Shown here: piece after piece, positions 1 to 9,861 of the stretch | Layout of the letters: every line of letters starts with the position of its first letter | Numbering within the stretch: position 1 is the stretch's first letter | DNA from: Gracilaria domingensis | Lineage: Eukaryota > Rhodophyta > Florideophyceae > Gracilariales > Gracilariaceae | Assembly (NCBI GenBank): GCA_022539475.1 | Contig: VCMS01000073.1 | Coordinates: forward strand, 1-64,000 | Direction of reading: 5' to 3' | DNA length: 64,000 nt | Translations under genes and position numbers: made by a program | Notes under the pieces: model-generated | Database searches by the model: none | Seen by the model: only the letters and a program-made list of their open reading frames with translations | Told to the model about the DNA's origin: nothing

Positions 1-692
1 AATACGTGCCAGAAAACTGAACTCAATTCCTGGTCCTCGCTCACATAACCATGGAGAACTTTGGAGAAGACTATCCCTGATGCAACGTTTGCAGGACCGT
101 CCAAGCGATACGTTTTTGTTGAACAATCCTCGTTCGAATGGACGACTAAGTTCTGTCCAGAAGCGGCTTTGCGAAGTTGATGGATGTATGATAGTGTGGA
201 CATCGGCGTAAAGAGTGATATTGACGTGAACCAAATGGTCGGCACTCAATTCGCGGAATAGAAGTCTGTGAAGACCGAAAACTCGATGAGCAGATAGACG
301 TACGGTGTGTCAACGTCACGTTATAGTGCATGAGTAACAGTTAAAGGCAAAGCCTACAAGGTACGTGTAGACCTCTTGACGTATTGTTATGACAACACTA
401 CAGTAGGTTACTTATACCGTGTCGGTAGACGGTGAGGTCTCCTAAAGTGGAACGGTTACAAGGCTATCCTTAGGATAGCCCTCCTGTCCTTTTATGCAGC
501 AGTCAAGACAAGTGAAGCACGTGTGCGTGAAGCACGTGTGTAGCGAGACCCAACAAAGCAATCAATGTTTAAAACATGCCTTAACGGCCTAAATGCATAG
601 TATTCTATACCCATAGTCAAAGAGTTATTCGAGCAAACCACAAACAGGGAAAATATGGATTCTGAGATATGACTTTCACTCCCTGGCCTGTA
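1..692. other. Intergenic, no gene seen
   Basis: Only short open frames lacking recognisable motifs are present on either strand. It lies downstream of the bZIP-like gene. The one structured item is a 15-bp direct duplication carrying two CACGTG boxes, listed separately. Confidence 0.6.
512..541. promoter_or_regulatory. Tandem pair of G-box (CACGTG) motifs
   Basis: A 15-bp unit (GTGAAGCACGTGTGC) occurs twice head to tail with one mismatch, placing CACGTG at 518-523 and 533-538. CACGTG is the palindromic core bound by many plant bZIP and bHLH factors (established knowledge). No gene start is visible close by, so a regulatory role is inference only. Confidence 0.35.
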
Positions 693-1247
693 TCAAGAAT
701 TCGGGATGTTCCAGTCGGGGTTTGGAGAATACTCATGCGGCAAAAAGATTGAAAACAGCTCCTGGAGAATCTCGGATTGCCGATTACGAGTTCCCTCAAG
801 ATGCTCGGCAGCACCATCACCACTAAACTGAGGTGGTGGGACCACGCCTTGCACCTCTTGCCCATTCTGGACAGGCTGTACGGACTGATTGACGGGCACA
901 ATCTGCGAAGCAGCGATATGCCCCTGGAGAAGAGCAGTAGTTGAATTCACAAATCGCATGCGATGCTGTTCCTGGAGCCACTTCTTCTTTTCGAGCAAAC
1001 CATCATACTCTTCGAGGATAATTCTCATTTCCTCTGCGTTTCGCACTCTAGAGCGCTTCATGCTCAGAGAATTATTTCGTTTTCGTTCTTCTACAGTCCA
1101 TTTGCAACCGGTTTTGACCGGCAAAGGAACTCTCTGATACGCGATGACATTGGCCTGAGCCTTCATGTTATCCATGAACTGACGTTGTTCCTCTCTGACT
1201 TTTTCCTCCAGATGCGGCGGAAGCGGAAGCGGGCACGGTGAACACAT
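693..1247 (-). CDS. Small bZIP-like transcription factor
   Basis: This 184-codon frame starts at an ATG. A basic region at about residues 55-69 fits the bZIP pattern closely: N59, seven residues, R67, with a KRSRVR core. Exactly nine residues later begins a heptad series I77, L84, L91, embedded in a charged helix up to about residue 97. That is the invariant N-x7-R-x9-[LI]-x6-L spacing of bZIP proteins, so nuclear DNA binding as a dimer is the likely role. The zipper is short, about three heptads. The rest is Gln/Pro-rich with no known domain. It is divergent from the PLPBP gene, with about 275 bp between start codons. An unseen intron or upstream start is possible. The family call is fairly firm; the target genes are unknown. 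Confidence 0.6.
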   Translation of the reverse strand: MCSPCPLPLPPHLEEKVREEQRQFMDNMKAQANVIAYQRVPLPVKTGCKWTVEERKRNNSLSMKRSRVRNAEEMRIILEEYDGLLEKKKWLQEQHRMRFVNSTTALLQGHIAASQIVPVNQSVQPVQNGQEVQGVVPPPQFSGDGAAEHLEGTRNRQSEILQELFSIFLPHEYSPNPDWNIPNS

Positions 1248-1522
1248 CTTTGTGGCACTGCAAGTACGAATGCAGGGGTGGCAAGCGGGCCACTGCGCCA
1301 GACGTTGAAGTGCGTCAGAGATTTCGGCTGCTGGGGTTTGCGAGCGGGGCCAGAGGAAGGGGGCCAGTGCTGGACTTTATCAACAGCGTGATTGTGGTGA
1401 CAATGTACGAGCTGTACTACGTGGTAGCTCACCATTCTTCCCCAGTGCATCCGGCTATTACCTTCGCCCCTATTCCGCCATTCTCCTCCATCTCCCACCC
1501 CTTGTTCGCCGCTTCTCGCAGA
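1248..1522. promoter_or_regulatory. Divergent intergenic region, bZIP-like / PLPBP
   Basis: The 275 bp between the two divergent start codons should hold both promoters. I see no clear TATA box. The PLPBP frame stays open to the left across this stretch, so a longer N-terminus cannot be excluded, but the translated extension is not family-like. Confidence 0.35.
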
Positions 1523-2383
1523 ATGCGCACCATTTCCCGCCCGCTTCTCTTCTCGCATTCCATGCTGCCGTCGCTCACGTTCAACTCCGCACTTCGAACC
1601 TCCAGAATCGCCGTGCTAACAGCACGTCGCACGCAGTATACTACAATGAGTGCTGAGTTGTCGTTAAATGCCACCGCCGCTTGTGACGTTGCAACAGCAC
1701 TTGAGAACGTCCGCGGTCGAATTAGAGCATTGCTTGCGGGACAGAATGAAAGACATGTCGAATTGGTGGCAGTTTCAAAAACAAAGCCGGTGGAGCTTTT
1801 GAAACAAGCCTACAACGTGAATCAACGTCATTTTGGGGAGAATTACGTACAGGAATTGGTTCAGAAGGCGGCGCTGATGCCGGATGATGTGAAGTGGCAT
1901 TTCATCGGTTCCCTGCAGTCAAACAAAGCAAAGCATCTGCTGACGGTTCCAAATCTATTCGTCGTCGAAAGCGTGGACAGGCAAAAGACGGCATCTGCAC
2001 TGCATAAGGCAGCAAAGAACACCGGCAGAAATGAAAAGTTGAACGTTATGGTACAGGTAAATACCTCTGGAGAAGACTCTAAATCAGGGTGTCAACCGGG
2101 GCAAACAGCTGACTTGGCTGCGTTTGTCGTGGAGCAATGTGACGCTTTAAACTTGGTGGGCGTTATGACGATTGGCGCGTTCGATACTTCGGATGAACCA
2201 GAGGCTTTTCGAGTGCTGGCAGGAGAACGGGATCGAGTGGCGGATAGATTGAAATGGGACAAGAACGAATTGAAGCTGTCAATGGGAATGAGTGCCGACT
2301 TCGAAGCTGCGATCAAAATGGGAAGCGATTCTGTCAGAGTAGGAAGCACAATATTCGGAGAAAGGCAATACCCGAACAAGTAG
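1523..2383 (+). CDS. PLPBP: PLP homeostasis protein, YggS/PLPBP family
   Basis: The product (286 aa from ATG 1523) is a PLP-binding fold-type III barrel protein that buffers vitamin B6 but has no known catalytic activity. Family signatures are clear: the PLP-lysine motif AVSKTKP, then HFGENYVQEL, KWHFIGSLQSNK, and the phosphate-binding C-terminal stretch SMGMSADFEAAI with VRVGSTIFG. The first 41 residues are rich in Arg, Ser and hydrophobics with almost no acids, as in mitochondrial or plastid presequences. A second ATG at 1646 would give a 245-aa form that begins at the family's usual start. Two start sites could therefore give organellar and cytosolic forms (inference). The gene converges on SEC61 beta with 46 bp between stops. 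Confidence 0.9.
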   Translation: MRTISRPLLFSHSMLPSLTFNSALRTSRIAVLTARRTQYTTMSAELSLNATAACDVATALENVRGRIRALLAGQNERHVELVAVSKTKPVELLKQAYNVNQRHFGENYVQELVQKAALMPDDVKWHFIGSLQSNKAKHLLTVPNLFVVESVDRQKTASALHKAAKNTGRNEKLNVMVQVNTSGEDSKSGCQPGQTADLAAFVVEQCDALNLVGVMTIGAFDTSDEPEAFRVLAGERDRVADRLKWDKNELKLSMGMSADFEAAIKMGSDSVRVGSTIFGERQYPNK

Positions 2384-2429
2384 TAAACATGTTGTTCAGC
2401 ACAACGAATGTAGCAGTCATTTAATGTAG

Positions 2430-2678
2430 TTACTTAGATCCGATACGACCCCAAATATGTAGTATGACGACGACAACCAAGTAGACGATAGAACTCATTA
2501 CGACGAAGAAAGGTCCAACCTTGAAACCTGGCGCAGAGTCATTGTAGAGACGCACGGAAAATGCACCGGAGGAACCGCCTTGTCGACCGGGCGCGGGGGA
2601 TTGGGTGCGGCCTCTGGCGGAGGAGGTACCCCCTATGCGTTTGCGCAGTCCGGCTGCTGATGGGCCTGTTCCGCTCAT
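2430..2678 (-). CDS. SEC61B: Sec61 translocon beta subunit
   Basis: An 82-aa tail-anchored protein of the ER Sec61 channel. It has the family layout: a Ser/Gly/Arg-rich cytosolic N-terminus beginning MSGTGPSAAGLRKR, a GG-x4-FSVRLYNDSAPG segment, the KVGPFFVV motif, and a single C-terminal membrane segment ending LHIWGRIGSK. The human protein is 96 aa with the matching block FYTEDSPGLKVGP. The frame is open further upstream, but the residues before this methionine are not family-like, so the ATG at 2678 is preferred. No intron is needed. Confidence 0.93.
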   Translation of the reverse strand: MSGTGPSAAGLRKRIGGTSSARGRTQSPAPGRQGGSSGAFSVRLYNDSAPGFKVGPFFVVMSSIVYLVVVVILHIWGRIGSK

Positions 2679-2741
2679 CGGTGTTGGAGGAAATGAGGTA
2701 AAGAGGGGACGGTGCTTCGTGAGAGCGGGGGAGTTGATCAC

Positions 2742-3633
2742 AACGGTGGCGACGGCGTGGGGGTGGTGGTGGATACTGTATTTGTAGTTTGAATGAATTT
2801 TGTGCCACGTGTGACGAACTTACGTCCTGGTTTTGATTCAATCAACATATCGTAATTCGTACCGGGGTAAGCCAATTAGCGATCTGTGATATCAATTAAT
2901 GTGACAAACGTCATCAAAGTGTTCTCTCTCTCTCTGTTTATGGGTGTAACAGCCTAATTCCGGCGTGCTACAGATCGTTTCTGTTGAAAGAAACGTTCTC
3001 TCGCTAGGAAGGCCAAATCAAAGAGTTAAAAGGATGGGCAAGGCTTGTAAAATACGTTCGTAACCAGCGGCTCTCTGCCGTTGCTGTGACAGCACCGAAG
3101 ATTCTTTGCGCGCATTCGCATACCCTTTGTGCACTGCCTTCCGGGAACACCGCAGTATGAATATTATGAATATTATATTATACAGTCCTGGACAAGGGCA
3201 GTAAAGTTGTCTCTCAGACAGCCGATACAACGGAGAAACACCGTGTTGATCAAACAGCTCTTCACCGAAAAAATATGCCATGTTCTTCCTAGGTAGACAG
3301 TGAAAAAAATTATTGCAACGCGCATCATGTTGAAGTAGATCTTTCCATTGCGCAAGCTCACATACTTCCTCTCAAACCGATAAACTTGCCTGTTTCAGAC
3401 CAGAGAGGTTGCCCAGGGCATGGGAAACCTCTGTAGCAGAGTGAAGAGAGCAGAAGCTCAGAAAATGAAGTTCACGGACTTCATTAATCCAAACTGGCAT
3501 GCAATTGGGCTAAGGGCCTTTCCACATAAAGACAGACACGGTGCATTCTGTCCAAAATCGTTTACATTTTGAACAAAATACATCCAAGAAAGACACGTCG
3601 CTCTTGTCTACGTCCAATCAAAACGTATTATAA
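2742..3633. other. Intergenic, no gene seen
   Basis: Moderately AT-rich sequence with a short CT microsatellite around 2932-2948. The open frames here are short and lack recognisable motifs. It separates the SEC61B start from the hairpin and CGCC-rich repeat. Confidence 0.55.
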
Positions 3634-3662
3634 ATTGTCACCGCTTTTTGAGCGGTGACAAT
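3634..3662. repeat. Perfect 12-bp inverted repeat (hairpin)
   Basis: ATTGTCACCGCT at 3634-3645 and its exact reverse complement at 3651-3662 flank a five-base loop. The hairpin lies at the left edge of the GC-rich repeat, beside a TTATAA. It could be an end of a DNA transposon, a transcript hairpin or a binding site. No partner copy was found elsewhere in the window by eye. Confidence 0.6.
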
Positions 3663-3689
3663 CACTGGACAACTCAAAATTGCTGTGCG

Positions 3690-4821
3690 TTGAACAAAAC
3701 GGTTCACTGCAGCCGTCGCCGCCATCCGTCACAAGCCTTCCGTTCTTCCCGCCCTCTAGCCGCCATCTGACGGCCATCCGATCGCGCTGTTGCTTTTGTC
3801 TTGAACGCCACCTTACCGCCGTCACCAAGTACCCGCCGCCACTCTGTCTTTGTTGCCATCTAAAATTTGCCACCACTATAAGTTAACCGTCCTGCGCACA
3901 AACCTCATCTAGGCTGCAAAAGCTCCGCCCAAGCCACAAAGTCATCTTCCAAATCTCCGTTTTACGTTGCTGCAGCGTCTTCCAATTACAATCTAGCTAA
4001 CATCTTTCCATTCCTGCTTCCAGGAGGTTACCGTCACCGCGCCGTCGCTACGAACCAAAAGTCGCTGCCAACGAGCCTTCAAACGCACCGAGCCGTCTAA
4101 GGCCCACAGCCGTCGCCGCCCTAAAGCCGCCGCCTCCACAGAGCAGTAGCCGCCCTACAGACGTCGCCGCCGCCAAGACTTGGCACCCACAAAAGCCGTG
4201 CCCGCCATCGAACCGTCGCCGCCACACAAGTCGTCGCCGCCACACAAGCCGTTGCCGCCCCACAGCCATCGCCTCCCCACAACCGTCGCCACCACGGAGC
4301 CCTCCCCGCCACCGAGTCGTCGCCGCTCCGCAGCCATCACCACCGCATAAGAGTCACCGCCACCGAGCCGTCGCCTCCCCACAGCCCTCGCCGCCACCGA
4401 GCCATCCCCGCCATCGAGCAGTTTCCATGACACAGCCGACGCCGCCACACAGCAGTCGTTGCCACCGAGCCGTCGCCGCCAACCGAGCCGTCGCCGCCAC
4501 ACAACCGCCAAAGCCACACAGCCGTCGCCGCTACGGAGCCGTCGCAGAACCTCATCGTCGCACGCACTGCTCCGCCGCCGCAAACCTGCCGTCACCATCA
4601 CTTTGCCGTTCTTGCTCCTCGCCGTTGCCGTCACCGCACCATCGTCGACGCTCAAGAGACGCTAAGTCCCGCCTTCTCCACCATTGCCCCGTCGCAACAA
4701 CACTGCCGTCACCAACACTGCCGTCACCCAAAACTCGCCATCTCCGAACACCGCCGCTGTCGCCACCACGCTGACGCTGCAACACGTCCGTTTTTGCCAC
4801 AACGGCCTCACCGCCAACCGC
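3690..4821. repeat. Degenerate CGCC-rich repeat block
   Basis: From about 3.7 kb, and strongly from 4.03 kb, the plus strand is built of irregular units such as GCCGTCGCCGCCACA, with blocks of a few to a dozen bases shuffled without a fixed period. All six frames therefore show long low-complexity stretches (Arg/Gly/Trp-rich on minus, Ser/Pro/Arg-rich on plus), which I do not call genes. Element A is inserted at its right edge and the same composition resumes at 16781-16890, so the block was once continuous up to the Harbinger transposase. Confidence 0.7.
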
Positions 4822-4826
4822 ATCGC

Positions 4827-5800
4827 TGTGGGGCAAACTCGGAAGAGTGAAACCCACCAGACTGTCCGAAGGTCCGCTCTCGTGAGAGAGGGCAGACCAG
4901 TGACAGAGCCCTCTGTACCACCGTAACTCGGTTGTAAGGCCGAAGTGGCAACTAGCTATACCTACAGAGTTGATAGGCCACGTGGTGAGGAAACGATGAG
5001 AAACTCCTGAGATGGGGTGGTATCGGCAACGATGAAACACGACCAACGACAGGTGTAGTCCCGAGAGGGAAAGCAACAGAAAACAACAACCAAACAACAC
5101 CCACACGCGACGGGTAGGGCCTCCTCGGCACTGTGCCCGGAGCGGGGCGAGATCCTCCAACGGTAATGCACGGGTTTCCGTAAACACGGCAAAACTCTAT
5201 ACAGAGTCGGATCACTTCGTAATGTAGTCCTATACCTCCTCGGTACGACCCTCAGGTCCCGACATCAACGACAGATGTTCCTCAAAGGTACCGAGAGGGT
5301 AGGACCACCGTAACCAGACGTGGCTATACTCGCGAGAGTGATAACCCACGTAGGCGGCTGGCGCCAGAGCCTCACTCGTGTAGAGTCCACTCAGGAGAGC
5401 GCTACTCGACAAAGAGTTCACTTAGAAGTGCTCGGGTTGACTTTACAAAGGTGCTCGCGACGACGAGGTCGAGCTCACCTAAGTAGGTCTAAACTAACTA
5501 TGTACACGTGGTGCACACCCGCAGGGGTCCGTACACGTGGCTAGCCCAGTGTCAGGCACCTCAGGCGCACTACCTATTGTCCCGTAATATGCACACACAG
5601 GGTGGTGTAGTACACGCGTCCACCTAGCGGTATTGGCCAGCAATGGCAACCCTGATTACAGGTAACTGTGGGAAAGCCATTCCAAAAGTAACCGCCAAAA
5701 TTGGGTCCAACTCATAACTCTTCGAGTGCATCCTCGTATCACTCCCCTGAGTATATTAGGCGCATCATCCTGATAACCACGCAAAATGCGTTGCTCTACA
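4827..5800 (-). repeat. Element A 3' LTR
   Basis: 974 bp, beginning TGTGG and ending CTACA on the plus strand, almost identical to the copy at 15807. The small open frames inside it recur in the other LTR only because the LTR is duplicated. The antisense gene starts 79 nt beyond its inner edge. Confidence 0.93.
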
Positions 5801-5815
5801 TCTCCCCCTCCTTAG
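5801..5815 (-). other. Element A polypurine tract
   Basis: Read on the minus strand this is CTAAGGAGGGGGAGA, directly abutting the 3' LTR. This is the purine run used to prime plus-strand DNA in LTR elements. Elements B and C have matching tracts at the same place. Confidence 0.8.
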
Positions 5816-5879
5816 AGCCGAGAACGACTTCGAGGCTGAAGTTTTGTGCGAAACGCAAGTACGTAAATACGTCACAATC

Positions 5880-7733
5880 ATGAGCGGTACCAACTCCTCG
5901 GTTTCTATACCTCGCAAGCGCGATACACACTCAAGCGAACAGAGTATTCAAGTATCCGAACTCGATCACAGTACATCATCTGTCATTCCGATGAACCCAA
6001 ATCAGTTTCCTCATCACCCGACGGGTCAGGCGAGCGCGTCGAGCTACCCTCAGCCGGGTTCTGCGACGGCTCCACTGCCTCAGTCTCAACCGATGGTCCC
6101 GGTGAACGTTCCGTTATGGAATTCAGCGCAAGCGATGCCGCTGATGGCGAACCAAGCTGGTTGGATATCGAAGGAATCTCTCGCAGTACGCGATCCACTC
6201 CGTGATGGGTTTGCGTTCAGCCGTGCACCGTGGTTTCATCCGGTAGCTGTTAACGATGACACTCTCCTGGAGTCGTATGCCGAAAACGGCTTCCTACCGG
6301 GCGGTCTGCCGTTAGCGGTAGTGCAATCCCCAGAATGGAAAGTTCGTATAGCGATCGACCCGATGCTCCTCCGGTACGATACCCGCGAGGGTGAGAACCT
6401 GAACACCGCGCGCGCGGAACACGCGAAGTTGGCGTACAAGAGACTCAGTCGAGTGCACCTCGAGCACCTGGTTCCACCGTCATATGGGTTCGATACTCCG
6501 TTCTACCGTACTTTCGGTGAAGTCCGATATGGAGACAACTTGGCGACGTTCGACCATGCGCGGTACGCTGGCGATGGCCCGACCACATCGAGGTTGATGT
6601 TGTGCTGGAATCGGCCCATACTCCGAGCGGAGTTCCGTTATCTTCGCAAGAACGCTTCCCAGGGTGGGTTCGTCAACCGCATTCGGTTTGAGCGGAAAGC
6701 TCGTTCCCGTCATGGGTATCTGATTCCGTACCCGAATATCGAGACCGAGAGGTACAGACCGCAGGCCTTTGTTGGACGGTTCCCTCCTCTACCAGATTGG
6801 TGGCGTGATGTGGAGGTACCCAAAGGGTGTTTTGCAGAACTGCCTCCGTGCTTGAGTTACATCGGCTCCCGATTGATCAACGATCCGCGTTCAGGATGGT
6901 GGGGTCTCGTAGCCGGCGAGTGGGCGGCACGCGTAGCAGCGTTTCTCCTCTGGGAGGCTTACGACAACTACCGTGTTTGGTATATTCCGCCGATGCTTCG
7001 CAGCATTATCCGCTCGCTGGATTTGCACACTCCCTTGGGGTCCGAAGAAAACGTGGATGAGATCCATTACATCTTGGATGTTATCGATGGAGTCGATTGG
7101 GAAACGGTGCCCCGTTCGCAACGCGGGAAAGGTCCTCGTCGTCACTACGACCGCTCACCCGGTAGGAGACATCCCACCGCAGGAGATTTCGTGTATTACG
7201 ACCCATGGGAGGGTACGATGACGACTAGCGCATATGCCGAGTGGGCAGCAAACCAGCCACGGTCGATTCCAGACAGTCACCCCGTTGGGTTCATGTTCAG
7301 TGACAACTGGGTCGCCCCAGTAGATCTGGATGATCCGAACATGGATACCGGTGGAGAGGCGGCGGGAGCACTCGTCGAGATGGACCAGGAGTTGGTGAAC
7401 GACCTACCGGCGGCGAATCAGGTGTTGCACGCCAGCGGCGGGGTACCCCAGGCTCCTGTGGGTTGGAATGTTCCGACTCAAGCGAGTGTTCCGGTGGTGG
7501 GTCCGGCCCCTGTAGCGGCTACCGTTCCTTCGGTCCTTCCGGCCCCGACAGCTCCGGTCGCTCCGGGAGATTCTCCGGCGAACATCGCGATGTTGCGCGC
7601 CAGTCTCCAGAACGCTGGAATTATCGTGCCCGATCATCTCACCACTATGGCAGGGATACTGGCTTACGCCGTTCCGCACCCTTCGCAGGGTCCCTCCGGT
7701 AGCGGCGGTGCCGGTCCCTCATCGGGGGTGTAA
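5880..7733 (+). CDS. Antisense accessory gene of element A, unknown function
   Basis: A 617-codon gene on the strand opposite to gag-pol, between the chromodomain region and the 3' LTR. ATG 5880 is chosen because its homologue in element C starts at the same 79-nt distance from its LTR. The first roughly 95 residues are Ser/Pro/Gln-rich. A globular core of about 350 residues follows, rich in Trp, Tyr and Arg, with blocks such as RAPWFHP, LRAEFRYL, SRHGYLIPYPN, ELPPCLSYIGSRL, GEWAAR, DGVDW and YYDPW. The tail is Pro/Ala/Gly-rich. The core is shared with the element C protein at roughly half of positions by eye. I recognise no known domain, signal peptide or membrane span. Transcription would have to come from the LTR read backwards (inference). 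Confidence 0.8.
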   Translation: MSGTNSSVSIPRKRDTHSSEQSIQVSELDHSTSSVIPMNPNQFPHHPTGQASASSYPQPGSATAPLPQSQPMVPVNVPLWNSAQAMPLMANQAGWISKESLAVRDPLRDGFAFSRAPWFHPVAVNDDTLLESYAENGFLPGGLPLAVVQSPEWKVRIAIDPMLLRYDTREGENLNTARAEHAKLAYKRLSRVHLEHLVPPSYGFDTPFYRTFGEVRYGDNLATFDHARYAGDGPTTSRLMLCWNRPILRAEFRYLRKNASQGGFVNRIRFERKARSRHGYLIPYPNIETERYRPQAFVGRFPPLPDWWRDVEVPKGCFAELPPCLSYIGSRLINDPRSGWWGLVAGEWAARVAAFLLWEAYDNYRVWYIPPMLRSIIRSLDLHTPLGSEENVDEIHYILDVIDGVDWETVPRSQRGKGPRRHYDRSPGRRHPTAGDFVYYDPWEGTMTTSAYAEWAANQPRSIPDSHPVGFMFSDNWVAPVDLDDPNMDTGGEAAGALVEMDQELVNDLPAANQVLHASGGVPQAPVGWNVPTQASVPVVGPAPVAATVPSVLPAPTAPVAPGDSPANIAMLRASLQNAGIIVPDHLTTMAGILAYAVPHPSQGPSGSGGAGPSSGV

Positions 7734-8103
7734 GATGACCAGCAGGGCTGGAGGACTTGGTCCTTAGTATAAGATAGAAACAGTAAAACCATCTAGTGGT
7801 AACTTTCGCTTCACCCCTTTTGCCTGTTCTCCACGAACTTGATCGATCTTCGATTACTTCTTCACTCACACTGTGTTCAAGTGTACTTCACTTCTTTGGT
7901 GCTTCTTCTACTCTAACCGTTTTAAATCGGTACAACCGGCATTTCGGTATGCTCTTCTTTCTTTCTTCTCACTTCCTCTAGTTAAGTCTTCACCGCTTCA
8001 TTGGTCTTCTTCCTTCCTTCATCCCCACACAGAAGGGGTCAACTCTCCATTCTGAGTCTTCCGCATCGCGGTATAGTTGAAAGCTCCTCACCGGGAACGG
8101 TTC

Positions 8104-8457
8104 TTATCCCACCTGGGCTTGGTCCAGGTTGGACGGCAAGGCTGACCGAGTGCGACGGTGGTATGAAACGATCTTCGACCTAGGTAGGTGCTCGACCGGC
8201 TCCATGGTGTCCTCCTCGGCGGAGTAGCCATACCATCGCACTTGGTACAGTACCGTCCCATCGGGGTCTTCAACATGACGTACGATACGTTCGATCACGT
8301 ATTCCTGCGGGTACACCTTGGTGTTTGACTGCTCTCCTTCACCCATTGTGGTTCCGTACCTTCGAGGGTGGCGAGGTGGTGGCCGGCTAACCTCTAGAGG
8401 GGTTCCTCTTGGACTTAACCAGTCACGACTCACTAGGAGTTCCTCGCTGCACGACAA
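8104..8457 (-). CDS. Element A chromodomain region
   Basis: The C-terminal part of the element's pol region carries a chromodomain-like fold: YVIERIVRH, then VLYQVRWYGY, then EPVEHL and a basic helix. Chromodomains in this place mark chromoviruses and guide integration to modified histones (established for fungal and plant members). The counterpart in element C aligns residue for residue over this stretch. Confidence 0.75.
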   Translation of the reverse strand: MSCSEELLVSRDWLSPRGTPLEVSRPPPRHPRRYGTTMGEGEQSNTKVYPQEYVIERIVRHVEDPDGTVLYQVRWYGYSAEEDTMEPVEHLPRSKIVSYHRRTRSALPSNLDQAQVG

Positions 8458-9039
8458 CTACAACTTACGCCAGGAGCGTCCAATCTTCAACCTGAAAGGT
8501 TCTTCTTGAAATACTCTCCTTCTTGAGTCTGACGAGCTTCGGCTCGTTTTGGTTGAGCTTCCGACCGTCCAACGGTAGCTTCGGGATTCTGAGCTCTCTC
8601 TTGCTATCCAGAAGGATCGTCCGTGCGACGGAGAACGGGCAGGGTTTCGCTCGTGCGCCATGGAGGCGGATTGACCAATCACGGTGCATATCGCGGCCTT
8701 CTGGTTGGCCAGGCGGTGGCACGTGTGAGCCACGCGTTACCCTAACAGGTGTCCGTTCGCCTACGGTTGGCGACCGTACATCGCGCACCGTGCACGTGTG
8801 GTACTCGCGCACGCGACTTACTGTCAGCAGTTCCCCGCGTCGGCGGTGCTCTCCGTACGTCACCACGTCACACAACGTGTTACTCTCCACTTGGGTGTGT
8901 CATGAGTCTTCTGCCACGCGGCGTGGGTGCACCATCGACGGTTTCCAAACTCGTACTTCGTACTTCACCTTTCCAAGGTTGTTTTCCCAAATAATACGCG
9001 GGTAAGTACGACTTCTCGTTTCCTCAAACCACGGCGTGG

Positions 9040-9858
9040 TTAACACCGGTCGGTAACATTGAGCTGATCTACCGCTTGCGGCTCTGCGTTCTCCGGGAAG
9101 CCCGGGTCTACAGATACTGTCTTCTCCGCTCTGCGGGTGGTGACCTCACTCAGTTGTGGTGTTCCCGACGGGGTTACGTTATCCACAGCGGTGTGTACCC
9201 CTTGGGTGGGTCGTGTCGTTTCCAGCGCATTGCTCAACGAACTCGACGGAGTATCACCACGAGGTACACCGCCTCGGCGCACCACAACGCTATCGGTAGA
9301 GACCGCGAGATTGGTGGCGGTACCTTGCGACACAGTGTGACCGTGCGACGCCGGTGTAACGGGTTCCGTACTTTCCTCCCCCTCCTTAGGCGGTGGCACG
9401 GGAGCCACGACGTCCGGTGGGGGGTCAACTCTAGTTGAGTTTTCCTCTTCGTCTCCCGCAACGGGTTGTGCTACCCGCGTGGGTGATTCTGACTTCGGTA
9501 GATCCGATAAGCCGCGATCAGGGCGGAGAGTCGCAGGGCGCGAAGATACGACCTGTTCGTCCCCTGTAGCTTCACCCAGTTGGGTGTTAACGTGAACGTA
9601 GGGTGGTGGGGCCAGCGCGACACGGTCTAACGATATCCGTTCGTGGAGATTATTGATATCCAATACTGCGGTATCGTCCGTGACGGAAATAACCTTGTAG
9701 GGTCCTTCCGCGATAGGCGAGAGCTTGTGGCGGCGTTCCTTCTCCGGATTATAGTATTCTTTGCGGAGAAATACCATATCGTCTGGTTTGACCTTTGGTA
9801 ATGGGGTCTTAACCTTCGCGTCGAAGTTGCGCTTATAAGCGGCCTGCGCCTTATCCAT
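9040..9858 (-). CDS. Element A integrase tail (GPF/Y) and Pro/Thr-rich linker
   Basis: Starts with the GPF/Y-like module (YYNPEKERRHKLSPIAEGPY, then VISV) that follows integrase cores in chromoviruses. It continues into a long low-complexity Thr/Pro/Glu-rich stretch that separates integrase from the chromodomain. Confidence 0.7.
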   Translation of the reverse strand: MDKAQAAYKRNFDAKVKTPLPKVKPDDMVFLRKEYYNPEKERRHKLSPIAEGPYKVISVTDDTAVLDINNLHERISLDRVALAPPPYVHVNTQLGEATGDEQVVSSRPATLRPDRGLSDLPKSESPTRVAQPVAGDEEENSTRVDPPPDVVAPVPPPKEGEESTEPVTPASHGHTVSQGTATNLAVSTDSVVVRRGGVPRGDTPSSSLSNALETTRPTQGVHTAVDNVTPSGTPQLSEVTTRRAEKTVSVDPGFPENAEPQAVDQLNVTDRC

Positions 9859-9861
9859 CGC

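Noticed and set aside
4048-4774. Several long overlapping frames on both strands in the CGCC-rich block
   Set aside because: All are low-complexity translations of the same irregular repeat, open in many frames at once; no domain or start context supports a gene.
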